Of a DNA stretch of 64,000 bases, positions 46,496 through 58,821 are shown piece after piece. Under the pieces are notes generated by a model that worked only from the letters and a program-made list of their open reading frames with translations, did no database searches and was not told where the DNA came from. Made by a program: the position numbers and the translations under genes. The first letter of the stretch is position 1, and each line of letters starts with the position of its first letter. Location of the stretch: positions 46,353 through 110,352 of the forward strand of contig JAXGGA010003014.1 of the NCBI GenBank assembly GCA_038373865.1, read 5' to 3'. Origin of the DNA: Uloborus plumipes (lineage: Eukaryota; Arthropoda; Arachnida; Araneae; Uloboridae).

Positions 46496-48839
46496 AAAGG
46501 AATAACCGTGCAGACGATTTTTTTCTTTATTTATTCATTTGTTTTATTTATTATTATTATTATTATTATTATCATTTTTTTTGGCAGACGATTTTTTGTC
46601 AAACAAATTACTCATTTAAGAGAACATTTTATTATTTATTAAATCAATTATTTGTTTTTAATTATTGGCAACGGATTAAAAATAAAATTCGAGACATGTT
46701 TTTAGGAAGGAGTTGTTTTTTTTTTTTTTTGGTTTGATAAAATGTATTTTGATTTGCTTCCTATTTTTAATTCTTTTTTTAAAAACAATTAATTACTTTT
46801 TCTGCGGAAGAGACTGTAAAAGCTGCATTGTTTAAAAGATGCAACAACTTTATTTATTTGTTCTTCTTGTCTATTTTTTCTTTTTGTTTACTTTTGATGT
46901 GCCTATCCTACACTGCAAGGTTTCTTGACAAACAGATCGTGACGTCATCGTCAGCGTGACGTTAGATATGAAAAACGAGCTAGATAAAACGTCACAGCCT
47001 ACTTGGCGAATTAGAGGAGATCGCTAATTGCTTGTGAGCTGTTATTGGCTTCGCCAGTAGTGACTTGAGTGTCAACTTAAGTTGCTGTCTAGTACAGTTC
47101 ATCAGATGAAATCTGCATATTTGGTTTTTAGAAATCAGCTTTAGGTGCTAAAAAGGTACGTTTGACATAATTTGTCGTCTCAGATAATTAAAAGAATATT
47201 GATCAGATGCTAGAATACCGTTGTCAAAGTACGGAAAAGTAGGCTCGTTTAGTTCTTGACGGAACTTCTTGTTTTGCTTAACTTTATGGTTTAAAAATAT
47301 CTTAAAGAACTTTTCCACTCACACAGTGTAATTTGTTAACTGGTTCAGTATTTTTTTTTTTTAATGATAAACAACAGAATAGGAAGTTTTTTTTTACCAA
47401 GTTTGGTGTATATCTAAATCCACATATTATTGCTGAAGTCTTTTTTTTTTTTTTATGTTAATGTTAAACAATAAAGCAGTTGCCTATTACTAAACACAGT
47501 GTCCGTTTCAAATTTTTATCTCAAACGCTCAAACGTTTTCGTATATGTACGTGGAACTTAATTCATGAATAAAGAATATATTGCGAACCGATGCGGAACT
47601 GCTTTACAGAGATTCATGTTACAAATATCGACAATTTCAATAGGAATTTTGTCAAATACTGCCCTGCCGATACCAAATTCAGCATCTCATTTTTTTCTCC
47701 ACCTTTGTTGTATCTTTCTTTGTTAGTTATAAAACACTTTGGATTATATAACTCAGTTGTCACCAATTTAAGATATTATTCTGTATTGAAATTAAAATTG
47801 AATAGTCAGAAAAGTAAAAGTGAAAAGCACATTTGGAACATCGGATTACAGCTAAGAAAGCATCTTCATGACTACACCTAATAGTACAAATGGTACGAAT
47901 GAGTTCTCAACTTACTGCGTCTCTCTTTCTCTCTCATATAATTTTTGTCGAGTGGTAGTAAAATAGAAATTTAGGCCCAAAATCTGAATGACTGAAAAAT
48001 AATTAGAATGAAATGAATATATGACCCATCATATCTCTTATAAATATTTATTTTTCTAGTAATTTGGTTTTTTTTTAACCATCGGCCATCGGCATCGGCC
48101 ATCGGCCGATGGAAAAGGAAAAAAATCGGCCATCGGCCATCGGCCAACTTTGAGCAATCGGCCAACAATCGGCATCGGCCCATCGGCCAAAAAATGCCAT
48201 CGGTCGAGCCTTAGTTATGACCTCCACTCTTTACCAGTTAAGTAAATTCTGGCTGCAAATTTTTTTTCAAATCCAAACTGTTTTATATGTTCAACATGAA
48301 AAAATTGTATGGTGCAAAATGTATTGAAAATTGCTTAGGAGCTGTTCATAAATCTCGCTTTTTCCCAATATTTTAAACCCCTTTGAAACAAAGTGTCGCA
48401 GTTCTCTTTAACCCTTACCCATTTGTCACATGTCACACTACTTTTCAGAAACATATTTCTATAAAATATGCAATGTCACACTTCTTGTTACCCCACCTTC
48501 CTTCTTGTCACTAACTGTCACAATTTCATGAAACCCTTTCCTCCCCCAAAATGTTACTTCATTTGTGAATAGCGCCACATTTTCAAGAGTTTTGTTGACA
48601 CATAACATACCGAAAGGTTTTAATGTCACAAAATACCATCATAATACCTAGCATTAGCCGACATGCCGCAAAATGTATGTGTGCTATACTTTATATTATA
48701 CAAATCAAAATAAGTAAGTGCATAATTTCTGTGAATTTAATACCTAAGTCTATTGGGGGGGGGGGGGTCAATAGCCCCTCACCCGGCTTTGTGAAATCAA
48801 TGTATTTTCATATAAGTGGGAGTGGTTTTTGTTGTTAAT

Positions 48840-50860
48840 AAAAAATATTGAAAATAATAAATTGTAAATAAGTAATTGTAATATTTTTTGTAAATAAGAA
48901 ATATTGAAATAAAATTTCTAAAAAAGTAGCATCTAAATGATATATACAGCGGAATAAAACTTTAAAAAATGATTTCTCATTTTGAGCTCAGCTGCAGATT
49001 CACCTTTTCTGCTTCGCACAACAGAATAGATCATTTTAAAAGAACTGTTGGCCCTGCTTAAACGAATACTGTCGATTTCAAGAAATATTATTTGATTGCC
49101 GAAATCAATAACGTTGTTTTTAAATAAAGCAGTCCATTAAATAAAACTAATAGTTACATTAAAGTGAAAAAAAATCACCGAACAAATGAACTCAGCAATT
49201 AAATACAAAACCTTGGATGCGTCAGAAGGTCTATGAAACTGTTGGATAACTGTTCACTAGCGTTCTGCTTAATATGTTTCAAAAACTCTACCTTAAAATG
49301 TACAGTTTGATCCCTTTAAATTGTTTTTTCAAAAATAAACATGTAAAGGCTAATTTAAAAGCAATTATTTGCCAAGAATACATAAACTAGAATTTAATAT
49401 AGGAACATGCAGTAAACTTCTTATAACCTACTTATTGCCAGTGTTAAGTTCTCAGCAACTGATGGTTTTCAATTTCTGAAATTTATTTCACATGATAATA
49501 TTTTCTCAATCCTATTTCATTTTTTTTATTTTTTGCACTATTAAGAGTACATTTCATTGGTTATTACTCAAGTCTGTGCTAAGAACTAAACAAATGTGCA
49601 GAAAGTACATAATGAATGTTTTTAATAAAAACACTTTGAACTTGCTATACTTAGCACTCCAGATTTTTCAAGAGTATATTTGTATATGCAGTTCATATAA
49701 TCTAACTGCAGAAAATTATTTCTGTTCGAGTTTTGGAGCACATTTTGTTAGTTATATCATTTACGGTTATTGCCAAATACTGGAAAAGTTGATTTAAAAC
49801 AATGCATTTTTTAAAATCAAGTGGAACATACTGTACTTAGTTTCTTGACGAAAATTTACATACATTTCAAGAAGGCGGGGGTGAATAAAATAGTAAATTC
49901 AACAAGTGTCTTTATTTTCCTTTTCATCATTAAGAGTATTTTATTATTTATGTTATAAAAAGTACAACAGTGGCCGCCACTTATATTAATCATGTTTGTT
50001 CTGAATAGTTTTGATTAAAAAAAACGTCTGATTCAATAATGTAGCTGATTTACTGAGGCTGGATTTTGATTTGTTTTTGACAATTTGATGCATTAAAGCG
50101 GCTGATTCAATTAACCGCCTTCCATTGTACCAATAAGTAGTAAGTTAAAATCAATTGATATTTTGAATGAAAAAGCTTGCATGCACATTAAGCCTACACA
50201 CAGTAAATATCAGTTCACAAAACCTTGCAAAAATTAATTTTTGTGAATTAAAAAATATTTGAAGGGAGAATGAGTACTGGATTAATGCGTTTAGAATGAA
50301 TGTAACCCTATGGTATACTAATTTTAGCCATTTAGGTGACTAAAAAGAAGGGTATTAAATCAAATTATGAAAGATACTGGAGTGCGCAACAAGTTCATAA
50401 TAATGAATTGCTTATAATATTGTTTTTTTTTTTTCTTGTAATGAAGTGTGGAACATAACAACATATTCAGACATTGTCGTGGGTACTGGCTTTGAGAAGA
50501 AATCATGACAGAATATAACAAAAGTATCGGGACAAAAATTCGAACACTTTTAATATTTTTAAAGCCCATAGCGTACATATACACCAATACTGAGCATTTT
50601 ATTATCTCAATATATCATAATGAAAGAAACATCATCAGATGTTGCAATTTAGTTCATGGTTGATTTTATTTCCTTTTTTGTGCTGGAATATTGGCGTAAG
50701 ATCACTTTTTTAATTTCAAGCCCTAAAAAGTAAATATTTTCAAAATTGGTGTTTCCTCCCCACCCCCTTCTCTTTTCTTTTAAAACCTAAGTCTCATTTT
50801 AAGTTTTCACAATAAACTCTTCTAGCTCCTGTGATTTTTTTTTTGAATAAGGTGTTCAAT
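48840..50860. other. AT-rich intergenic sequence
   Basis: No gene is recognised. 49049-49098 holds a fragment of the CTGTCG MITE family (CTGCTTAAACGAATACTGTCG). A 101-codon open frame at 49492 shows no family features and is very AT-rich, so I treat it as chance. Confidence 0.4.
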
Positions 50861-50865
50861 CCTCT

Positions 50866-52120
50866 ACCATGTGTATGTAAATGCTTGTGGGCCATTCACG
50901 GTGTTGGACAAGAGAATTGCTAAATACAGTAGCCCCTCGTTATATCGCGCCTCTTTATATCGCTCTTTTCTTTTGTCTCCCCAAAAAAAAAAAACTTTTA
51001 GTTCGAAACCGTTTTTGAGAAAATATGTAAGGTGCTTGGAAAAGGTCTCTGTCTCATTCATTTTGTGGCAAAAAAGACACGGTATAGGCCAATTACAAAT
51101 TTGCGGGGGAAAACAATCGGCCGATGATACAGCAGCAGCATGTTTTCCTGGTGAATTGAATCGAAAAATTGTTGAGCTAGACTTGGTAGATGAGCAAATC
51201 TATAATGTGGATGAAGCTGCGCACAACTAGAAAATGCTTCCAGATAAAACTCAAGATTTCACGGCGAATAAAGGAATTTTTATGTATGTGTACGTATAAT
51301 TTACTTGCATGCTGGAAAGAAAACTATTTTTAATGACCTTGGTTATACCGCGCTTTTTTCTCGTCCCCCGAAAAACGCGATATAACGAGGGGTTACTGTA
51401 TTTCCCGATTTCTCAATAAAAGTTGGAATGATTCAAAATTTACTTGGATTAACTAGGCAATATTTTTTTTAACTGACACATTATGAACAATTAAAGAAAC
51501 CCTATGCGATTTCTTTTTTAAAAGTGCATTTTTAACATATGAAAAAAGAGATAAAGCCTTGCGTTGAACATATGTGGAAGGGGATCTTAAAATTTACAAC
51601 CATAGCCAAAATTGTGAGACACCTTTTCTTAAACACTTAAATATTCATTACAGTATCATCTCGTCAAAATGATTATACAATTCACAATTATTTTGAATTA
51701 TGTGTTAGTGGTACTTGTATTGTGAAATTGTATGCAAATCAGAAAAGCGAGTTGATGTAAAAAGTCTTTTTTTCACAAATGTATTTCCAGTATTTGTTTT
51801 ATTTTACTTAACATCAGTTTCTTATTCAGCGGATGAGATTTTTTAGAAGTGATTTTTTACAATTCTATACAAACTTAATAAATTTTCATGTATTGTGTAT
51901 GTAAATGCTTGTGGGTCATTCATGGTGTTAGACAAGCGAGTTGCTAAATATTTCCCGATTTCTCAATAAAAGTTAAAATGATTCAAAATTTACTTGGATA
52001 AACTAAGCAATATTTTTTTCTTTACTGACACATCTATGAAGTTATGAAGAATTAAAGAAACCATATGCCATTTCTTTTCTAAAAGCGCATTTTTAACATA
52101 TGGAAAAAGAGATCAAGCAT
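50866..52120. repeat. Tandem duplication, one copy interrupted by Tigger
   Basis: 50866-50926 plus 51399-51560 match 51893-52118 over GTGTATGTAAATGCTTGTGG, CAAGCGAGTTGCTAAATA, TTTCCCGATTTCTCAATAAA and CATTTTTAACATATG. Identity is roughly 90%. The intervening 51560-51890 is unrelated AT-rich DNA. Confidence 0.82.
50927..51398 (+). mobile_element. Tigger (pogo-type) element with transposase remnant
   Basis: The 472-bp element has inverted ends CAGTAGCCCCTCGTTATATCG / complement of CAGTAACCCCTCGTTATATCG and a TA on each side. Inside, about 51140-51290 encodes NRKIVELDLVDEQIYNVDEA, a stop, then KMLPDKTQDFTANKGIF. That is the catalytic-core start (NxDE, first Asp) of Tigger/jerky transposases. 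Most of the gene is deleted. The duplicate at 51953 shows the TA empty site. Confidence 0.88.
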
Positions 52121-52916
52121 GCATCTATGCATAGCTGCATTGTTATGTGAAGAAATTCTGTAAATTTTTAGCTTGCTATGAACAACTCGTTAAATGTTAC
52201 ACAGAGGCAGAATGGTTGAGTGAAAAGAGATTCAGGTTTGACAAGTTGATAAGGTGATCTGCCTGCTCATTTCCGACGTGTCACAATGATTTGAAATCCA
52301 TCGGAAAGCCACACTTTCCCCGCTGAAAAAGTTTCATTTCACAGAAATGGACTTAGATTTTTATCACTTTAAATTTGTAGGTGACAAAACAGCTACTTCT
52401 TAATCAATTAGAAACATAATTTTGCATTCATGACTGTTTTTTAAGCTTCTAATTACAAATGATACAGTCGCTATGTACCGTCGAAATTGTCAATGCTTTC
52501 CAACCGGATAGCTAACACTGAAAGTTCTCGCACCAGCATTTTTTCTTTTACATCTTCAGTTGAACACCTGTTTTCAGGAGGGTATTTTTTCTGTTCAGAA
52601 GCCAAAGCTGCATTTTTTAACTCACTTGAGAACAAAAATTCGGAAGAAACAAACACATGAGCTGAATTTGTTTACGCAGTAGCTTGGCACCCCGCCGTCT
52701 CGTTGCCCATAACAACGTCTACAGTAAAGATTGCAGCGATCCTGGCGGAAAAGTGAAATTTTATCGCCGTTTTTAGGTGTTGCCACACGTAGGAGATTTC
52801 TCTCCTTCTTCTATCTCCATGGTTGTCACGTTCGGAAGAAGTTGAAGTTTACAGGTGATTATCACGGTTTCGTTCGAATAGAAATACCGATTAAACTCTG
52901 ATGTAATGCAGGGAAC

Positions 52917-53213
52917 TTCACTTCACACTCTCCAGGGTCCCCCGTACCTACCACAGCTTCGTGGTTTAACCGGGATAGGGCCCTGAAGAGCGCTCTGTTC
53001 TTAATTTTGAACCAGAACCTAGGGTCGAGCAAACCCTAGGGCCCAGCACCCCCAGAGGTATCGTTTCACTTGGAGGACTTTGTGACCACGACATTTTTAA
53101 CGCCTCCCAGCCACCATTAATCAAGGCGGTGGATCTTTGATCGGCTGGGTTTCGAACCCGGGTCCCTCCGGACACGAGTCCGATGCCTTACCGATCGGGC
53201 CACCACGGCCCTC
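52917..53213 (-). mobile_element. tRNA-derived SINE with 15-bp target duplication
   Basis: Read on the minus strand from 53213, it starts GAGGGCCGTGGTGGCCCGAT. It has an A box (TGGCCCGATCGG), an anticodon-like stem around GGACTCGTGTCC and a B box (GGTTCGAAACC), then about 220 bp of body. TGTAATGCAGGGAAC flanks both sides (52902-52916 and 53214-53228), so the insertion is complete and fairly young. Not a working tRNA, because the acceptor and 3' parts do not close. Confidence 0.9.
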
Positions 53214-53300
53214 TGTAATGCAGGGAACGAGCGCCTGCATCCTAGGATAGGAATTTTACTTAAGGCATGGATTCAAATGAAACAGCACTGCGATCGCTTC

Positions 53301-53640
53301 GAATTGCAATCGCTACTGGAAGTGAATTACATTATCATCAACTTAACTTGGCATGACGTCACTACGGGTGGAGCCAAAGGCAGGGATTCAAGCGAAACAG
53401 TCGATCGCACATTACAATCGCTACTGGAAATGAATTACATTAGAACGTTTCTTGATAAAAACATCGTGACATCAGCGTGACGTTTGCCTATGAAAAAACG
53501 AGCTTTATAAAACGTCACAGCCTACTTGGCGAATAAGAGGAGATCGCTGAATGCTTGTTAGCTCTTATTGGCTCCACCCGTAGTGACGTCATGCCAAGTT
53601 AAGTTGATGATAGTGTATCATTCAGTAGCATTGCAATCGA
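53301..53640. repeat. Inverted and direct repeats around TGACGTCA
   Basis: ATCAACTTAACTTGGCATGA plus CGTCACTACGGGTGGAGCC (53335-53375) is exactly inverted at 53571-53612. CAATCGCTACTGGAA(G/A)TGAA occurs at 53308 and 53418. 53465-53630 resembles 46950-47110. Probably a small palindromic transposon. Confidence 0.65.
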
Positions 53641-53664
53641 GTGAGGCTACTTGATTGCAGGATG

Positions 53665-54300
53665 GGACGCATTTAGTGATGACGTCACAGGTTTCGACCG
53701 ATTTCCAAACACCGTCTGCTACGGTGAATTCAGCATAACTGTCAACGCTAAAGTGCGGTAAGTAGCAATATTTATTGGTTCATTTCATCATTTAAAATGC
53801 TTCAGATTTGTTTTTTAATGTTTTGAAAGTGTTCTCAGACTATGTAAACGCACCAGTAATGCATGTTTGCTTCTTATTTTCGTCTGTAAACTGCAGAAAT
53901 ATTAGAAAATACATAGGCCTATAATGTCTTTTTAGCAGACGACGCGCCGTTACGTGATCAACATATATTCGTTTATTTTGTCATTTTTTGTTCTGATGTT
54001 GTGTTTTAAGTGTTTTGAAAGTATTTTCAGGACATATTTATGCACCATGAATGCATGTTTGCTTCTAATTTTCGTCTGTAAACTGCAGAAATATTAGAAA
54101 ATACATAGGCCTATAATGTCCTGTTTGCAGACATCGAGTTGTTAGGTTATCAATATTTATTCGTTTATTTCGTCATTTTATGTGCTGCTGTTGTGTTTTT
54201 AATGCTTTAAAAGTATTCTCATCTTATTTGCACTGCATTGTCACAGATTTTCTTCTTATATTTATTTGTATAGCGCAGGAAATAAAAAATACATAGTTCT
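53665..54300 (+). repeat. Left inverted arm with ~190-bp subrepeats
   Basis: Subrepeats are visible near 53767, 53960, 54150 and 54320, each with TATTCGTTTATTT...GTATTCTC... and a CTGCAGAAAT-type end. Divergence grows inward. Confidence 0.85.
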
Positions 54301-54755
54301 ATAATATGCAATTTTTTCGTTTACTTTGGCACCTGGTGCTGCTAGTGGTCAATGTTTTAAAAGTATTCTCAAATCATGCATACACGTTATCTTCATATAC
54401 TTACTTGAATCATCTGAAAATTATTAAATATATTGGCCTTTATTGTAATTCGTGCTACTATCTGAGTTTATGAATTCTCTCATATTTTGATGCTTTCATT
54501 TTGTAGATTAAAACATCTAATTTATTTTTTCATGCTTTCATTCAAAAGCATTTAATTTTTTTTTTACATTTTGAACCAAATTTCCTTAAAAAGAAAAAAA
54601 AATATATGTGGAATGATTTAGAAAAACTTTGGATTGTGTACTTTTTTGATTTTAAATTCAGTTATTGGCAAATATTGATGTAGAAAGAAGGTTTTCTTGG
54701 TTTAAGAATTTTCTTGTGGCTAAAAGTCAATCTGACTTTGAAAATATCAAATATA

Positions 54756-54931
54756 CTGTCGTCCCCGGTTAATCGGGTAAAGGATAAACGAATACCCCGC
54801 TTATACGAATAAAATATCTCGCAACCAATGCCATAGACGCAATGTTAAAGATCCCCTACTTAATCGAATACCCCGTTTAATCAAATAATATTTCTTGGAA
54901 CCAACAGTATTCGTCTAAGCGGGGCCGACAG
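54756..54931. mobile_element. Tigger/pogo-like MITE, copy 3
   Basis: Same family as 3157-3331: CTGTCGTCCCCGGTTAATCG start, GGGGCCGACAG end, TA on both sides. Confidence 0.8.
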
Positions 54932-55740
54932 TATGTACTGATACAATATTTCCATTTTTTGGAGATCATAACTGAAGATTAAGAAATTTTTTTGTATTTG
55001 CTCATTTTATGCATAAATTACATGATCATTACTACTATAAAATAAATTACTAACTAAGCATTACTTCAGTTTGTTAAAGGAAAATATTCAGAGCACTTTT
55101 TTTTTTTTTGAATGTACAAAGCATGCTATATCACTTGAAAGAAAAAAAATTGATGCCTGGTGTACAGCCAGCTAAGTTGATTTGTATAGCCTGTTGTTTT
55201 GTTTAATATTAAGAAGCAAGCAGCTTTATAAATGTCGTGAAAACTTTGGAGCTGAATGTTCATTGATAGGTTTTTGAAGACATTGCATCTTATAAAAGAA
55301 GCACCAAGTAATGGCAAGTTATTGGTTTTAACTTTTCCATATTTTCCAGTCCAATTTAAAAAATATTTTGTTATTTCATGTGTCCTTACCCATGGAAATT
55401 ATTTTAATATGAAATACGGCACTCTGGTGAAAAAAGGTTAGACATGGATGATGTAGAAAATTTTTTGGACAGTTGTATTGTATTTCAACTCAATACTTGT
55501 ACTACTGCATTGTATTTCAACTTGTTTCCCTTTAAATTATTAAATATAGACCTGCTTAACGCATGTAATTAATTTCTCAATTAGCCCAGAATGTCAATTC
55601 TACCCCCCCCCCCCCCCATTTTTTCTCTGTTTAAGACTTATTTCATGTACTAAAAGTTGTTACTCTGGTTGTAAGAAAAACAGATCGATACAGTAACACC
55701 TTGTTACATCAGGTCTTGTTATATCGCACATTTGGATATA

Positions 55741-57556
55741 CAGTCAGCCCTGCTTGGCTTTGCTTAATCGTGTAACGGATAAACAAATACCCCGCATAAA
55801 GGAATAAAATATCCTGGAGGTGCTCCTCTAACTTACCCCCCTTTGGCGATATTTGAAAAAAATCGCCAATCATACGGCGATACATTTTTGTGTATGGTAC
55901 AATGATGACGTTATTGAATGATTTGGAATGAGCTATGGTACTGGCAACCCTTCAACTACGTCATTTTAACTTGTTTGTGTTGTGGTGCGGAAAATTGGAA
56001 GGAGTGTTGCTTTTTATTATTTTCGCTTTGTATCTAAAGAAAAAACGTATTACTGTTTTTTTTTTTTCAAAACTATTTACAGTAGTTGTCTATCTGTATT
56101 GGCGCCTAAGAAAATATGAGTGTTTGCAAGTGTTAAGTGAATGGTGGGTGTTAACAAATGTTAGAAAGCGCGCCATTTTTTTGAGTGCTAGATTAGTGGT
56201 ATTTTCGCTATTGTGTGTTGTAGCCTAAGAAAATATGAGTGTTTGCAAATGTTAAGTGAATGAGGGGTGTAAACAACTGTTAGAAAGTGCGCCATTTTTT
56301 GAGTGCTTGATTAGCGGCATTTTCGCTGTTATGTGTTGTTGGAAGTGAAATCTTTGTGCTTTGGAAGTAGGGAGATGAACTATTTAGTGTTGTGTCAGTA
56401 TGTGTCGTAATTAGCAGTTGTCATCTGTTGTATCGGCACATCCTAAGCAATACGAAGGTGAGTTCATATTTGGCTGTTTTGTTCAAAAATTGATAACATG
56501 AAAGATGAAATATTGAGGTTCATTTTTACTTTAATCTTGCAAATTGAGCGAAACCCCGTACTTTATGCTACTTATTTATTTCCTTAGCAACATATGGAAA
56601 AATACTTTTCTGTAGTTTAATAATATTTTTATAGCGTTTTTATTTATAAAAGCGTTAATTTTATGTACTGAATAACTAAAATAAGCCACCTCTGGTACTT
56701 TTGAAAAATATGAAGCGTCATTTTACGGAAAATTTTATAAGCAATTTTGAAACATGATAGAAAATTAATTGATGGTTGTTTGCGACGTACTTAGGAGACG
56801 TTTTTACTATTCATATATCGAAATTTGAGGAACTTTTCAAATTGTTTTGACTTTACATTGACAAAATCCTTTAGTGCGACATATGTTTGAAAAGTTATTG
56901 ATTTTGTTGTTGGCTAGTTTTTATTTACTATGCTACTATAGAAATAAGGAATCTTTGCTACTTTAAAAAATAAATAGTGTTATTTTTCTGCAAATGTATC
57001 TATACAGTAGTATTATTGCAGCGCTTATTCGCTGCATTTCATGCAGTTGTAGTACGTTGTTTTATTATGAACCATAGATGTTTTTGTTGGGTTGTTTTGT
57101 TGATTTTGAAGCGTATATTTGCAATAACTTTGCAGTATAGTATTGAGTGTGATTTTTTACTGTGCTGACTTTCGTATACATGTGAGAAATCACTGTTATC
57201 TGAAAAACGTTTGTATTCTTCATTTGTTGAAATTGAGGATTTTTGATATTTCCGTTTCGACTATAATAGTGTTTTACATTTTTTATGTCAATATGAATTT
57301 TTCTGTTGGTGCCAAAAGAGCATCGCTAAGAATGTTGTACGATGTTTTTTGTCGTACATCGAAGTCTTGGCGATGATTTTTTGGCGCCAACAGGAAAAAG
57401 TCGCCAAGAGGGGGGTAAGTCAGATTTGTTCCATCCTGGAATCGAATGTTTCCCATGCCATAGACGCTAAGTTGCAGATCCCGCTTAAACAAATACCCCG
57501 TTTAATCGAATAATATTTCTTGGAACCGGCAGTATTTGTTTAGGCGTGGCAGACAG
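55741..57556. mobile_element. Tigger/pogo-like MITE, copy 4, interrupted by a hAT
   Basis: The left part 55741-55818 and the right part 57433-57556 join into the MITE sequence. ATCCTGGA occurs on both sides of the interruption, whereas the intact copies have one ATCTCGGA. Confidence 0.8.
55819..57432. mobile_element. hAT-type element (1.6 kb) inside MITE copy 4
   Basis: The 8-bp duplication ATCCTGGA flanks it (55811-55818 and 57433-57440). The inverted ends share CTxACTTACCCCCCT and TTGGCGA. Close to the right end lies a long hairpin (57302-57392) with GTTGGCGCCAAAA / complement arms around TCGTAC. No transposase is seen; open frames are low-complexity. TTGGCGA-type words also occur in the ACTAGC element near 28630. 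Confidence 0.78.
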
Positions 57557-57666
57557 TATATTTTTCCTTTGTCCCCCCCAAAAAATGTTGCTTCACACTT
57601 GACATTATAGAGGAGAAAAAATAGTTGTTTTTCCCCTTTATTAATTTAAGAGCAAAACTGGCATGT

Positions 57667-57973
57667 GCCGGACACCCTGTCTAGTGGTCAGAGCAGTTTG
57701 ACCCAGATGGAGCTGTCCAGGGTTGGAATCCCTTCTCGGAGCGAGGAATTACGAGGAAAGTACCCTGTCATGAATGTACTTTTTCTTTCCTGTCTATGTC
57801 CATTCTTTGTCTGAACGTGTTGTTGTGCTGTGCATGGTTGCCTATAATATAAACATGTCCTTTTGTCATTTATGTGTACTATGGAAGTCGAACTTCACGC
57901 CAAGTTACAGTACAGTTGGAAAAGTGAAGCGGTGCACCCCAAGTTTCCAGCTTAGCTAGCACAAGACAACGAT
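57667..57973 (+). mobile_element. tRNA-derived SINE with 12-bp target duplication
   Basis: A box TAGTGGTCAGAGCAG at about 57684 and B box GGTTGGAATCC at about 57723, followed by a body of about 230 bp. AAACTGGCATGT is duplicated outside (57655-57666 and 57974-57985). Its body differs from the SINE at 52917, so it is a second family. Confidence 0.88.
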
Positions 57974-58821
57974 AAACTGGCATGTTTCCGTAAATTTAAC
58001 TAGTTGTAGCTTAAGCTGCAATTTTCAATTTGTATTCCATAGTGAAACAATGGAAACATTTAAAATTATTGTTTTAATTTTATAAGAAAAATTCATAGAA
58101 TAATTTTAGCTTTAAGAAAATTGTCCTTGTATGATAATAAATTGGTCTTTTTTTGCAACTACATAAGTCCTTAATTTGTACGTTGATTGTTTTGTCTCTT
58201 TTATGACCTTTGTGATATCAGGTTTTTGGATAGATCAGTTTTTGGTGGCTCCCAAACAACACACTATAGTGATGGGTTACTGTATGTTGCTTAAAATTCT
58301 TGATCCTCACCCCTATTCATTTTTCTTGTGGATGTGATACCATTTTTCAGTTTTTTAAAATATATTTTAGCATTTTTCAGGTTTAAATATGAAGAACCCT
58401 GTATAAAATTCAAACGAAAGTACATGTTCTTGTATGCTGCAGTAATTATTGCTACAAAGTTCAATTGTAAATAATTGTTTAATTATATGAAATAAACATG
58501 CAACTTTAAATACATTTGTATTTATTTGCCTTCAGCTGTAAGTTACTATACAAAACTTCACTGATAACTAACAGACACATATTACTTAGAAAATCTGATA
58601 AATTATTTTTTCATCATAATGCAATCATACTGTATTGATATACCGATTATAATAGCCAAAGGTAGGATTGGGCATTTTGCTGGCAAACTGGTTTTTTTTC
58701 TGGGGCGGTGGCAAAAAAAAGGAAAAAGGTTGGTTATCAATAATATACTAAAAACAATGTAACTTTGCAAGCAATACAATTGAGAGTTAAATCAAAATAT
58801 TAATTAAAAATTTCATTAATA

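Larger units (their letters stand above)
45290..47280 (+). repeat. Nested repeat related to 1965-2870
   Basis: The complement matches the left-edge repeat in blocks (see 1965-2870). It also carries two tandem arrays, at 45546-45972 and 46118-46495. 46930-47110 shares TAAAACGTCACAGCCTACTT and following sequence with 53465-53630. Inside the hAT at 44121-48213. Confidence 0.65.
44121..48213. mobile_element. 4.1-kb hAT element with CATCGGCC subterminal arrays
   Basis: The tips TAAGGCTCGACCGATG are perfect inverted repeats. GTTATGAC is duplicated outside (44113-44120 and 48214-48221), and the unbroken sibling unit at 43280 has this 8-mer once. Next to each tip is an array of CATCGGCC/GGCCGATG words (44125-44275 and 48078-48205). 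The 8-bp duplication and the YARNG tip identify hAT. No transposase frame is recognised, so it is non-autonomous. It contains a copy of the 1965-2870 repeat. Confidence 0.9.
42925..48840. repeat. ~830-bp tandem array, 2.2 copies, split by a hAT
   Basis: Copy 1 is about 42925-43760. Copy 2 is 43761-44120 and resumes at 48214 to about 48695. Partial copy 3 is 48696-48836. Each unit runs from TTATATTATACAAATCAAAA through a poly-G tract, GAGTGGTTTTTGTTGTTTTC and CCATTTTAACTCC to GTCACA-rich sequence and AGCCGACATGCCGCAAAATG. Identity between copies is very high by eye. Mirror frames in the unit recur in each copy and are not genes. Confidence 0.88.

Noticed and set aside
50871..51230. 119-codon plus frame as a gene
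   Set aside because: Spans the Tigger end and only its last part is transposase-like, followed by a stop; a transposon remnant.
53140..53213. A tRNA gene on the minus strand
   Set aside because: A and B boxes are present, but the cloverleaf does not close and a 220-bp body plus target duplication follow, so it is a SINE.
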